From positions 1-14,357 of the forward strand of contig JAPLBU010000325.1 in assembly GCA_026392575.1 (NCBI GenBank): a stretch of DNA of 14,357 bases. The letters run 5' to 3'. This document shows positions 1-8,795 of the stretch, in pieces. The notes beneath the pieces are model-generated. The model made no database searches. It had not been told where the DNA came from and saw nothing but the letters and a program-made list of their open reading frames with translations. The position numbers and the translations under genes were made by a program. Every line of letters starts with the position of its first letter. The stretch's first letter is position 1. This DNA comes from Actinomycetota bacterium. GTDB taxonomy: Bacteria; Actinomycetota; Actinomycetes; S36-B12.

Positions 1-60
1 TCCACATTCATCGATGGGGGCTCGGGACCTAGGTCCCGAGCCCCCATCGATGAATGTGGA
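1..60. repeat. Perfect 60-bp palindrome, probable terminator hairpin at contig edge
   Basis: Bases 1-30 are the exact reverse complement of bases 31-60, with no loop and no mismatch. The centre is AGGACCTAGGTCC-like: it reads GGGACCT then AGGTCCC. It lies 8 bases beyond the TGA of moeZ, so as RNA it would form a very long GC-rich stem right after that gene, consistent with a factor-independent terminator lacking a T run. The second intergenic hairpin of this window (2507-2564) has the same long-stem style. The palindrome starts exactly at base 1, which suggests that the assembled contig ends where the palindrome ends, or that the end is a fold-back artefact. Confidence 0.85.
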
Positions 61-68
61 GCTACGAA

Positions 69-1259
69 TCAGTACGCAGGCTTGTCTGGCTCGATCTGGT
101 TGACCCACGCGAGAATGCCGCCGCCGACGTGGATCGCATCCGCGTAGCCGGCACCCTTGACGACCGCCAGAGCCTCCGCAGACCGGCCACCGACCTTGCA
201 GTGCAGAACGATCCGCTTGTCGGTGGGCAGCTTCTCGAGCGCCGACCCATCGAGGAACTCGCCCTTCGGGATGAGAATCGCTCCCTCGATGCTGACGATC
301 TCGTACTCGCCCGGCTCGCGAACGTCGATCAGGACGAAGTCCTCCTCGCCCGCTGCCCGCGCGTCGAGCATGCGCTTGAGCTCATGCACCGAGATGGTGG
401 AGTCCCTCGCCGCGTCTGCCGCCTCGTCGGAGATCGTTCCGCAGAAGGCCTCGTAGTCGATCAACTCGGTGACGGTTGCGTGCTCGCCGCAGACCGCGCA
501 GTTCGGATCCTTGCGGATCTTCACCTGGCGGTATGTCATCTCGAGTGCGTCGTAGACCATCAACCGGCCGAGCAGCGTGTCGCCAATGCCGGTGAGGAGC
601 TTGATCGCCTCGGTGACCTGGATGGATCCGATGGATGCGCAGAGCACACCGAGTACGCCACCCTCAGCGCACGACGGCACCATGCCGGGCGGCGGGGGCT
701 CGGGGTACAGGCAGCGGTAGCAGGGACCGTGCTCCGCCCAGAAGACGCTGGCCTGGCCGTCGAAGCGGTAGATGGAGCCCCACACATATGGCTTGCCCAG
801 CAGTACGCACGCATCGTTGACGAGGTAGCGCGTGGCGAAGTTGTCGGTGCCGTCGACGATCAGGTCGTACTGCGCGAACAGTTCGAACACATTCGACGAG
901 TCGAGGCGATCGGTGTGCAGGTTGACCGTGACGTAGGGGTTGATCTCCAGCACGCTGTCGCGCGCGCTATCCGCCTTAGGGCGACCGATGTCGCTCTGAC
1001 CGTGGATGATCTGGCGCTGCAGGTTGCTCTCGGCGACCGTGTCGAACTCGACGATCCCGAGCGTGCCGACACCGGCGGCGGGGAGGTACATCAGCGCGGG
1101 GCTCCCGAGGCCACCCGCACCGACACAGAGCACCTTGGCGTTCTTCAGCCGCTTCTGCCCCGCCATGCCCACATCGGGGATGATCAGGTGGCGGCTGTAC
1201 CGACGGACCTCGTCGACCGACAGGGACTCCGCAGGCTCGACAAGCGGGGGCAGGCGCAC
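69..1259 (-). CDS. moeZ: MoeZ-type adenylyltransferase/sulfurtransferase (ThiF-rhodanese fusion)
   Basis: A 396-residue cytoplasmic enzyme that adenylates the C-terminal glycine of ubiquitin-like sulfur carriers (MoaD, CysO or ThiS type) and then thiolates it, supplying sulfur for molybdopterin, cysteine or thiamine synthesis. The ThiF/MoeB domain spans about residues 15-275: GAGGLG nucleotide-binding loop at 47-52, DGTDN at 136-140, and two CxxC pairs (C180/C183, C254/C257) expected to bind zinc. A rhodanese domain occupies about 288-392 with the active-site loop HCKVGGRS, whose C354 should carry the persulfide. Length and domain order match actinobacterial MoeZ/MoeBR (about 390 residues), so it looks intact. 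The start is GTG at 1259, with GGAG five bases upstream. It is divergent from the PLP-enzyme gene at 1404. The exact carrier partner cannot be told from the sequence, and no carrier gene is present here. Confidence 0.95.
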   Translation of the reverse strand: MRLPPLVEPAESLSVDEVRRYSRHLIIPDVGMAGQKRLKNAKVLCVGAGGLGSPALMYLPAAGVGTLGIVEFDTVAESNLQRQIIHGQSDIGRPKADSARDSVLEINPYVTVNLHTDRLDSSNVFELFAQYDLIVDGTDNFATRYLVNDACVLLGKPYVWGSIYRFDGQASVFWAEHGPCYRCLYPEPPPPGMVPSCAEGGVLGVLCASIGSIQVTEAIKLLTGIGDTLLGRLMVYDALEMTYRQVKIRKDPNCAVCGEHATVTELIDYEAFCGTISDEAADAARDSTISVHELKRMLDARAAGEEDFVLIDVREPGEYEIVSIEGAILIPKGEFLDGSALEKLPTDKRIVLHCKVGGRSAEALAVVKGAGYADAIHVGGGILAWVNQIEPDKPAY

Positions 1260-1289
1260 AGTTACTCCAGGGCTCGGGGTCGTTGACCG

Positions 1290-1317
1290 ACAGTATCCGT
1301 CGGGCCCATCACGCCAA
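1290..1317 (-). promoter_or_regulatory. Possible -35/-10 promoter of moeZ
   Basis: On the minus strand TTGGCG (1317-1312) is followed after 16 bases by TACTGT (1295-1290). A start of transcription near 1283 would leave a leader of about 24 bases before the GTG at 1259. Both hexamers are imperfect, so this is a weak call. It overlaps a small inverted repeat CCGAC-7-GTCGG (1287-1303) that could be an operator. Confidence 0.25.
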
Positions 1318-1403
1318 TCCGGCGCTCCCGTTCCTGCGAACCCCTCGCAGAAGCCCCCGTCTCCACCCGCGCATCAGCACGGAATCTGCGCCACATTGGG
1401 CAT

Positions 1404-2490
1404 ATGACCACACCGCCCAACGGGCTCGCACCCGCCACCATCGCCGTCCATGCCGGTCGCGAGGGCCTCCGCAGCCTCGGGGTCCACGCGCTGCCAATCG
1501 ACCTCTCGACGACCTCACCGATGCCGAGCATCGCGGCCGGTGGCGAGGCGTACGACCTGCTCGCAAGCGGTGCCCACCTGCCCGAGGGCATGTCTCCCAT
1601 CTATCGGCGGGCATGGAACAGTACGGTGGCACGCTTCGAGGACGCCATGGCTTCGCTTGAGACTCCCCTCGATCGGCCCGACAGTGTCGAGGCCGTCGCT
1701 TTCGCCAGCGGCATGGCCGCGATGACGACCACCCTGCTGTCTCGCGTCGCGGCCGGCCTGCCGCACATCGTCGCCGTGCGCCCGCTCTATGGCGGCACCG
1801 ACGCGCTGCTCGCGAGCGGGCTGCTGGGCACGTCCGTGACATGGTCCGACGCACATGAGGTCGCCAGCGCAGTCCGTCCGGAGACTGCAGCAGCCGTTGG
1901 CCCTCGGTGCCGCCTACTCTTTGCACAGCGCAACGAAGTACATCGGCGGCCACGGCGATGCGATGGGTGGGGTCGTGGCCACCAGCACCGAGCGGGCCGC
2001 TCAACTCCGTCCGATCCGCACGATCACCGGTGCCGTGATGGATCCGTGGACCGCCTACCTCCTCCACCGGGGCATCGCCACTCTGCCCGTGCGCATGCAC
2101 GCACAGCAGGCCAACGCTGGCATCGTGGCTCGGTGGCTGACAGAGCAGCCGCAGGTGACGCGAGTGTTCTACCCGGGACTGCCGGGGGCCGACCCCGCCG
2201 GACTCGTCGGAACGCAGATGTCCGGACCAGGCGCGATGGTGTCCTTCGAACTGGCAGGCGGGCTGGCTGCAGCGGAGGCGTTCTGCGCCGCACTGAACCT
2301 GATCACCCATGCCGTCTCCCTCGGGGGCATCGACACGCTGATCCAGCATCCCGCTGCGCTCACCCACCGGCCCGTCGACGCGACGGCCCGACCCAGCGAG
2401 GGCATCCTGCGACTGTCGATCGGTCTCGAGGCACCCGTCGACGTCATCACCGACCTGTCCAGAGGGATGCGCGCCGTAGCAGCCCAATAG
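1404..2490 (+). pseudogene. Cys/Met-metabolism PLP enzyme (cystathionine gamma-synthase/lyase family), internal deletion plus frameshift
   Basis: The two halves of one fold-type I PLP enzyme lie in different frames. The first (ATG 1404 to about 1892) has the family N-terminus: the TIAVHAGRE opening, FASGMAA for the phosphate-binding region and PLYGGTDALL. The second (about 1885 to TAG 2490) resumes with LQQPLALGAAYSLHSATKYI, whose lysine (codon 1936-1938) is the expected PLP Schiff-base lysine, and runs to a normal C-terminus. Family members have about 40-45 residues between these parts, including an ES/TPANP-type motif and the DST/DNT aspartate that binds the PLP ring nitrogen. All of this is missing. 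The join is CTGCAGCAG (1885-1893), which reads TAA in the first frame and LQQ in the second, so a deletion between two copies of that 9-mer explains both loss and frameshift. The start codon has no clear ribosome-binding site. Which trans-sulfuration reaction it once catalysed cannot be told. Confidence 0.88.
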
Positions 2491-2506
2491 CCGCAGCCCT
2501 CTTTCG

Positions 2507-2564
2507 CGAGTGGCCCGTTGTGGGGGTCTCCGGACGCCGGAACACCCCCACAACGGGCCGCTCG
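2507..2564. terminator. Bidirectional terminator hairpin between convergent genes
   Basis: Bases 2507-2526 pair with 2545-2564 (20 pairs, one G-T wobble), core GGCCCGTTGTGGGGG. After a small internal bulge an inner TCCGG/CCGGA stem closes on the loop ACG. It sits between the TAG of the PLP-enzyme gene (2490) and the TAG of the dehydrogenase gene (2574-2572), which face each other, so one structure can serve both transcripts. There is no T tract on either side, as is common in high-GC actinomycetes. Confidence 0.88.
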
Positions 2565-2571
2565 TGGGCCG

Positions 2572-5500
2572 CTAGGAGTCAGCGCCCGCCGAGGTCGTGC
2601 CCTGAGCCACCAGGTTGCGCATCGCCCGCAGGGCCACGGACAGGGTCGCGAGGTCCGGGTTGTCAACCGCCGCGATGTCTTCGAGCGTCGTGCGTGCCCG
2701 GGCGACCCCCTCGAGATGCGTCTGCTCCCACTGGGTGAGCCGCTCGATGGGCGCGAGGTCATGGGGCGTCGAACGCAGGATCCTCGACGTCAGGCCCGCA
2801 ACGACGGCGTATAGATCACTGCGCAGTGCCTGCCTCGCCAGCGCGCTCCAGCGGTCGCCTCGCGGCAGATCGGTGATGCGGACAAGAGTGCGATCGATGT
2901 CATAGCGCTCGGAGATCGTGAAGTAGAGCGGCACGACGGTGTCGGCACTCTCTCCCGTGCGCACGCAGATATCCGTGATGTCGAGCAGCGCAAATACATC
3001 CAGAGCCGCAGCCGTCCGACGCGCCAGGTCCTCCGGGGCTCCGGCACTCTCGAATCGCTGGGTGAGCCGTTCGAATCGCTCGCGCTCCTTGCCCAGGAGA
3101 TGTGTCGGAACGGCGTGGGCACGATCGTGCACCACTGCGCCGAACCTATCGATCTCGCCCTGCACGTCGAGCGCCCCGCCGCGCGTCTGGAGGAACCACC
3201 GCGTAGCCCGGTCGAGCAGCCGGCGGGTCTCCAGGTGCAGGGTGGTCTGGGCTGTCGTTGGGATGACGTTGTCCTGGGAATTGATGTCCTGCCAGACCGT
3301 GGCGATGCTGAAGATCTCGATAGCCGCCCAGGCCGCGCGGACAACCTCGACCGCACTCGCACCCGTCTCCTCCATCGCACGGAAGACGAAGGAGATGCCA
3401 GCCATGTTGATCAACCGGTTGACGGTGACGGTGCTGATGATCTGCCGGCGCAGCTGATGCCGGTTGATGGCATTGCCGAACTCTGCCGACAGTGCCGGCG
3501 GGAAATAGCCGGTCAGGGCCTTGGCGAAGTACGGCTCGTCCGCCAGACTCGATGCGTTCAGCTCAGCCGTCAGCCAGATCTTCGAGTACGCGAGCAGGAC
3601 GGACAACTCAGGTGACGTCAGGCCGTCACCCGCCATGCGGCGCACGCGCAGTTCCTCGTCATCGGGCAGGAACTCAAGCGCCCGATCAAGCACACCGAGT
3701 CGCTCGAGTTCGCGGATCATCCGCTGATGAACGTTGATCAGACCCGGTGCGCCTGCCCGCGCATTCCCGAGGACGACGTTCTGGCCGTAGTTGTCCTCCA
3801 GCACCTGGTCTGCAACGACGTCGGTCATGTCGGCGAGGAGGGCATGGCGTGCATCGCGAGCCAGCGAGCCTGAGCGCACCAGGCCATCCAGCAGAATCTT
3901 GATGTTGACGCCTCCACCCGGCCCAGTTGGGTCATGCCCAGGTTTCCGCCCTCGCCGATCACGCGACATCGCAGATCCGATCCATTGACCCGGATCCGGT
4001 CGTTCGCCTTGTCGCCGACATCGGCATTCGTCTCGGTCTGCGATTTCACGTAGGTGCCGATCCCACCGTTCCAGAGCAGGTCGATGGGTGCCTTCAGCGC
4101 GACACGCATGAGCTCGTCGGGAGTCAGGCTCGCGACGTCAACGGCGATCCCCAGCGCCTCGGCCATCTGCGGGGTTATGTCGATGGACTTCAGGGACCGG
4201 GCGAACACGCCGCCGCCCTCGGAGATCAGCGAGGTGTCGTAGTCACCCCAGGAGGATCGCGGCAGGTCGAAGATGCGACGCCGCTCCGCGAACGACGTCG
4301 CAGCCTCGGGGCTGGGATCAATGAAGACACGGGCCGTGATACCCATGACCTTGTGGTCGTAGCCGACGGAACCACCGGATGCGAACGCATCACCAAGCCA
4401 GAAGCCGTACTCGGCCGAGATGGAGTTCGCGAGATCGGAGAACGTCGCTGTTCCCTTGTCTGCCGCTACGACCAGGTAGGGATCGTCGCCGTCATGCCGG
4501 ACCACGTCGCGCGGCGGAACGATGGCACCATCGACGAGATTGTCGGTGATGTCGAGCATCGACATGATGAACTCGCGGTAGGCCGCCTTGCCTTCCTTGA
4601 GCCATGCGTCGCGGTCGACGGACGGGTCTGGGAGCCGCTTGGCATAGAAGCCGCCCTTCGCACCGACCGGCACGATGACGGAGTTCTTGACCTCCTGCGC
4701 CTTGACCAGGCCCAGGATCTCCGTACGGAAGTCCTCCTGCCGATCGCTCCACCGAAGGCCGCCTCGGGCGACCGCCCCGAACCTCAGGTGAACGCCCTCG
4801 ACCCGCGGCGCATAGACCCAGATCTCATATTGCGGGCGCGGCAGCGGCAGGTCGGGAATGCTCCGCGGGTCGAACTTGAAGGCGACGGACGAGCGGTCGA
4901 TGCCGTCGTCATCCACCTGGAAGTAGTTGGTGCGCAAGGTTGCCTGGATCATCGCCAGGAAGGTCCGAAGGATGCGGTCCTGGTCGAGGCTGGCGACGGA
5001 GTCGAGTGCCTCCTCGATCTCCTCGACCAGAGCAGCCTCCGCCTGCGGTCGACCGTCGATCTCACCCGGCGCGAAACGCGTCTCGAACAGCTGGACGAGC
5101 AACCGCGTGATGCCGGCGTTGCCGACCACGACATTCTCAAGGAAGCTCTGGCTGAAGGTCGATCCGATCTGGCGCATGTATCGGGAGTACGCACGCAGCA
5201 CTAGGGCCTGACGCCAGCGGAGCCCACCACGAGTGATCAGGGAGTTGAAGCCGTCGACGCCGCACCGGTCGTTCCACGTGGCGGCGAACGCCTCCTCGAA
5301 CCGCTCCGACAACGAGGCGCGGTCGGCGATCTCACCAGCCGGCAGTCGCATCCCGAAGTCGAGGATCCACGCCGGCTCCTTGAGGGCCCGCCCGATCTCG
5401 TAGGGGTACTCGTCGACGACATCGACGCCCATCGATTGGAGGATGGGCAGCACGCGGGAAAGCGACATGGCCGGACCGACCCGGGTGATCTTCAACCGCA

Positions 5501-7156
5501 GGTCCTCCCGGTCGCCGTTCGGCGGCTGGAAGATCTCAAGGGACAGCTCGCCCGGCTCCAACGCCTCGATGACCAGGACGTCGTTGACTCCTCGGGCGGG
5601 GCCGAAGTCCTCCTTGTATGCCTCCGGGAAGGCATTGGCATACGTGCGGATGAGGGGCGTGGCTGCCGACTCCCCCACACGAGTTGCGAGATTCGACATG
5701 AAGTCGTCCTGCCAGCTGCGGGTTGCCGCAGCCACCTGCAACTCGAGGTCGTGCTCATCAATCTCCGGCAGGCCCTGACCCAGCGGCACGCGGATGACGA
5801 AGTGCAGCCGCGCAAGCACCGACTCCGAGACCCGGGCGGTGTAGTCGACTGAGACGCCACCGAGCGCCGCCATCAGGAGGCGTTCCACTCGCACCCGTGC
5901 CTGAGTGGTGTAGCGGTCACGGGGCAGGTACACCAGGCAGGACATGAACCGGCCGTAGTCGTCCGGGCGCAGATAGAGCTTGGTATGCCGCCGCTCCTGC
6001 AGGTGCAACACCGACTGGGCGATCTCCCTCAGCTGGGAGTCGTGGGTCTGGAACAGCTCGTCGCGCGGGTACGTCTCCAGGAACTGCAGCAGGTCCTTCG
6101 CATCATGCGAGCCCGCGACATAGTCGAGGCTGGCCTCCAGGTGCGCGGCCTTCATCCGCAGGATCGGGATATCCAGGATGCTCTGCGTGTAGGCACTCGA
6201 CGAGTACAGGCCCAGGAACCGTCGCTCCCCGGTCACGCGACCGTTGGAGTCGAAGGACTTGACGCCGATGTAGTCGAGGTAGACGGAGCGGTGAACGGTC
6301 GAACGAGTATTGGCCTTGCTGAGCACCAGAAGTTCGGGCTCGCGTGCGAGTGCACGGACGGCCGGCGGCAGGGCCGCGAAACTCTGCGAGACACCTGTGG
6401 GCGATGGCTCCTGCGTCTCCGGGCTGAGGATGCCGAGACCGGTACCGTCGATCGGCCGAGCTGCTCCAGCGAGTACTCGCGGTGGCCGAGGAAGGTCAGG
6501 TTGTCGTCGGCGAGCCAGCGAAGCAGATCGACGCCCTCGTCGACCATCTCCTGAGGCAGTCCCGGCGGCTGATGCGCACTGATCTCCTCGGCGATGACCA
6601 GTGCGCGCGAACGCATCGAGCTCCAGTCGCGCACCGCGAGTCGCACATCGAGCAGTACCGCGCTGATGCCCTCCGCCAGCGCCGCGGCAGAACCCTCGGA
6701 GTAGTCATGCTCTATCTCGATCCACATCCACGACTCGGCCAGGGTGCCCTCGGGTCGTACGTCGTCCACATCGATGTCGAGGATCTCCAGGAGCCGGCCA
6801 TCCGCATCACGGCGGACGACAAGTTGCGGGTGAACGACCAGGTGAAGGGCGAGTCCCGCAACACCGAGGGCGTTGGTGACGGAGTCGACGAGGAATGGCA
6901 TGTCATCGGTGACGACCTGCAGCGCCGAGTCACTCGAGTCATTGGCACCGCTGGTCCGCACGAGCGCCTCGCCCGCGGGCCGCAGTCGGGCGAAGTCGAT
7001 CAGATCCGCCGCGTGCCGAGCCAGATCGGCGAGGGGATGGCTGGAGATGTCCTCCTCGGCCAGATACCGCACGAACCGGGTCGTCAGCAGCCGAACCTGG
7101 GGGTCGGCAATCGCCGCCAGGTAGCCCTGGATCGCCTCGTTCGGACCAGTGGCCAC
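2572..7156 (-). pseudogene. gdh: NAD-specific glutamate dehydrogenase, large 180-kDa type, broken by three deletions
   Basis: This family oxidatively deaminates glutamate to 2-oxoglutarate and ammonia with NAD; actinobacterial members are about 1600 residues. The gene opens with GTG at 7156 (AGAGG eight bases upstream) and is spread over three frames: 7156 to about 6450, about 6450 to 3910, and about 3910 to 2572. Family landmarks are present: VVTDDMPFLVDSVTN, DGTGLGIL, RGGLRWSDR, VGAKGGFYAKRLPDP with the catalytic-lysine region, DKGTATFSDLANS, and a complete C-terminal helical part. Three pieces are missing. (a) A few residues before DGTGLGIL, near 6437-6465, with a frameshift. (b) About 55 residues near 4326-4334, in frame: GITAR joins directly to VFIDPSP, skipping the GAWESVKRHFRELG and GVGDMSGDVFGNGM dinucleotide-fold region. 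(c) About 35 residues near 3910-3914, with a frameshift: TQLGRVE joins to VNIKILL, skipping the INTDAIDNSAGVDTSD region. Segments named as missing come from family knowledge. As written it cannot encode an active enzyme. Confidence 0.9.
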
Positions 7157-7379
7157 GTGATCGCCTCTTCACACGACAGCAGGGCCGCCGAACGCCCTGA
7201 GGGCCGCACGCCGTTGTGTGACCCTCGGTAAAGGTAGTCGTCCAGATCGCCCGGTGTGTCGCGATTCGGACTCCACTGCGGATGGCGGAGTACGGGATGC
7301 CTGTCCGGGCCGGACCGGCCTCCGGCATGATGGCCGCCAGGACCCGACTCACGCGGCTCACCGCGGGAATGGACGACTG

Positions 7380-7874
7380 GTGGCGACCCAACTGGACTAC
7401 GAGCAGGACTTCGCGGCCGACCCGAAGACCGTGCTGGCGATGCTGCAGGATCCGGCCTACGTCCAGGTGAAGGGCGAGCGAACGGGGTCGTACGACATCA
7501 CGGTCGACGTCGCTGAGGCCGACGGCGGCGGAGTCGCGGTCACGTGTACGCGCTCGATGCCTGCTGAGGTCCCGTCCTACGCCGCGCCGTTCGTCGGCGA
7601 CACCATCACGATCACCGAGGTGCAGACCTGGGGCCCGCCGGACGCCGACGGGTCGGCAGCCGCTGTCGTGACCGTCGAATTCAACTCCCCCATCAGCTAC
7701 CACGGGACCATCAACCTCGCCGCCGGGCCAGACGGCACCAAGGTGAGCAACTCGGGGTCATTCAAGGCGAGCGTCCCGTTCGTGGGCGGCAAGGTCGAAC
7801 GCGTCGCGGCCGACCAGACCGAGCGCTATCTGGCCAAGGAGGTCACGGTCGGCAGCGAGTGGCTCGCACGCTGA
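7380..7874 (+). CDS. DUF2505 family protein
   Basis: A 164-residue protein matching the actinobacterial DUF2505 family, a START/polyketide-cyclase-like fold with no established function. Visible family features are an opening DYEQDFAADPKTVLAMLQDPAY, a central RSMPAEVPSYAAPFVGDTITITE, a WGP turn, and a C-terminal PFVGGKVERVAADQ followed by ERYLAKE helix ending in EWLAR. No signal peptide or membrane segment is seen. The GTG at 7380 is chosen because upstream codons do not look coding and family proteins start about ten residues before the conserved strand. The ribosome-binding site is weak (GGGA at 7365-7368). The gene is divergent from the dehydrogenase and convergent with the patatin gene, whose frame overlaps its 3' end by 117 bases. 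A lipid-binding role would fit the neighbours but is inference. Confidence 0.8.
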   Translation: MATQLDYEQDFAADPKTVLAMLQDPAYVQVKGERTGSYDITVDVAEADGGGVAVTCTRSMPAEVPSYAAPFVGDTITITEVQTWGPPDADGSAAAVVTVEFNSPISYHGTINLAAGPDGTKVSNSGSFKASVPFVGGKVERVAADQTERYLAKEVTVGSEWLAR

Positions 7875-8795
7875 CCGTACATGGCGTCGACGTGTGTCGT
7901 CCATCAGGTTCGCGCCGATCGCAGCAAGGTCCTCAGGCCCGGGGCCTAGCATTCGCACCTGCACTCCGGCCGCGCGGACGATCGCCGCCTCGCTTCGTGC
8001 AGCCTTGGTGACCTCGGCACGCCAGCGCCGCTCGAGCCGCGCCGCGACGTTCGTCGGCCGGTCCATCGAGAAGGACACCATGGGTGCCACCACGTACACC
8101 TCGTCGAGTCCGGCATGCGCCACGACGTCGATCGAGGTCGCTGACACCGCGCCGCCATCGACATAGGTGTGCCCGTTGATCATCACGGGGGCGAACCAAC
8201 CGGGGATCGCGCACGATGCCATCACTGCGCTGGACAGCGCGGCAACAGGAGCGCCTGGGCGGCCGAAGACGACCCTCTTGCCGTCCTCGTAGTCCATCGC
8301 GACAATCCACACTCCGCGATGCGGGGACCATTCCCCCATAGGTGTCACGGCGTCGATCAGGTGGCCGAACCGTTCGAGGCTGCGCGTGCCTTCCGGCATG
8401 AAGGCAGAGAGCACGGTGGTCGCGGGCAGCTGTCCGATGCGCCGCAGGCTGGATCCCACCAATCGCGGTGATCCCGGGCCGAGGAACTTCGGGAGTCCGG
8501 GCCGACGTCCGCCCGTGGCCTGAACCGGGTCGAAGTCGTAGCCGGCCAACGGTCCGTCGGCCACGGCGACGTCGATGTAGTGGTGACGGAGCTGCTCGAC
8601 CGTGACGCCGGCACCGATGAGTGCTGCGAGGACCGAGCCGGCCGACGTTCCGACGATCACATCGGCATCGGCAACGCGGAACCCGTGCTGCTGCTCCAGC
8701 GCCGCGAGGGCCCCGACCGCCCACGTGCCGCCGAGGACGCCGCCGCCGCCGAGTACCAGCCCCCGACGAGGAGTACGCGCGACGGCGCCGGTCAT
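7758..8795 (-). CDS. Patatin-like phospholipase, C-terminus probably abnormal
   Basis: A 345-residue patatin-family serine acyl hydrolase, expected to release fatty acids from lipids. Its Ser-Asp dyad is visible: oxyanion-hole glycines GGGG at 16-19, nucleophile motif GTSAGS with S51, and DGG with D213. The sequence is patatin-like up to IGANLMD at about 293-299. The last 38 codons are read from the antisense strand of the DUF2505 gene (7874-7758) and resemble no patatin tail, so the natural end of this gene has probably been lost, by deletion or frame change near 7875-7900. No signal peptide or membrane segment is apparent. The ATG (8795-8793) overlaps the TGA of the upstream WS/DGAT gene as ATGA, implying translational coupling. 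Catalytic parts are complete, so it may still be active. Confidence 0.88.
   Translation of the reverse strand: MTGAVARTPRRGLVLGGGGVLGGTWAVGALAALEQQHGFRVADADVIVGTSAGSVLAALIGAGVTVEQLRHHYIDVAVADGPLAGYDFDPVQATGGRRPGLPKFLGPGSPRLVGSSLRRIGQLPATTVLSAFMPEGTRSLERFGHLIDAVTPMGEWSPHRGVWIVAMDYEDGKRVVFGRPGAPVAALSSAVMASCAIPGWFAPVMINGHTYVDGGAVSATSIDVVAHAGLDEVYVVAPMVSFSMDRPTNVAARLERRWRAEVTKAARSEAAIVRAAGVQVRMLGPGPEDLAAIGANLMDDTRRRHVRSACEPLAADRDLLGQIALGLVGRDAFDLAAHERDARLE

Noticed and set aside
54..1286. Long open frame on the plus strand opposite moeZ
   Set aside because: It mirrors a well-conserved gene, and its translation is Asp/Val/Leu/Arg-rich without family motifs, which is typical of antisense frames in high-GC DNA.
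1855..2490. The second half of the PLP enzyme as a separate short gene with its own start
   Set aside because: The ATG falls in sequence that belongs to the first half in another frame, and the similarity begins only at LQQ. It is a fragment, not a gene.
1309..2553. 414-codon minus-strand open frame opposite the broken PLP enzyme
   Set aside because: It has no motifs and is Arg/Gly-rich, and the plus strand clearly encodes the recognised enzyme halves. It also runs through the terminator hairpin.
3927..5204. 425-codon plus-strand open frame opposite the dehydrogenase
   Set aside because: It is a shadow of the third-codon GC bias of the minus-strand gene.
7308..7320. GGCCGG-A-CCGGCC inverted repeat before DUF2505
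   Set aside because: Only 6-base arms of pure GC; likely chance, with no promoter elements at a sensible distance.
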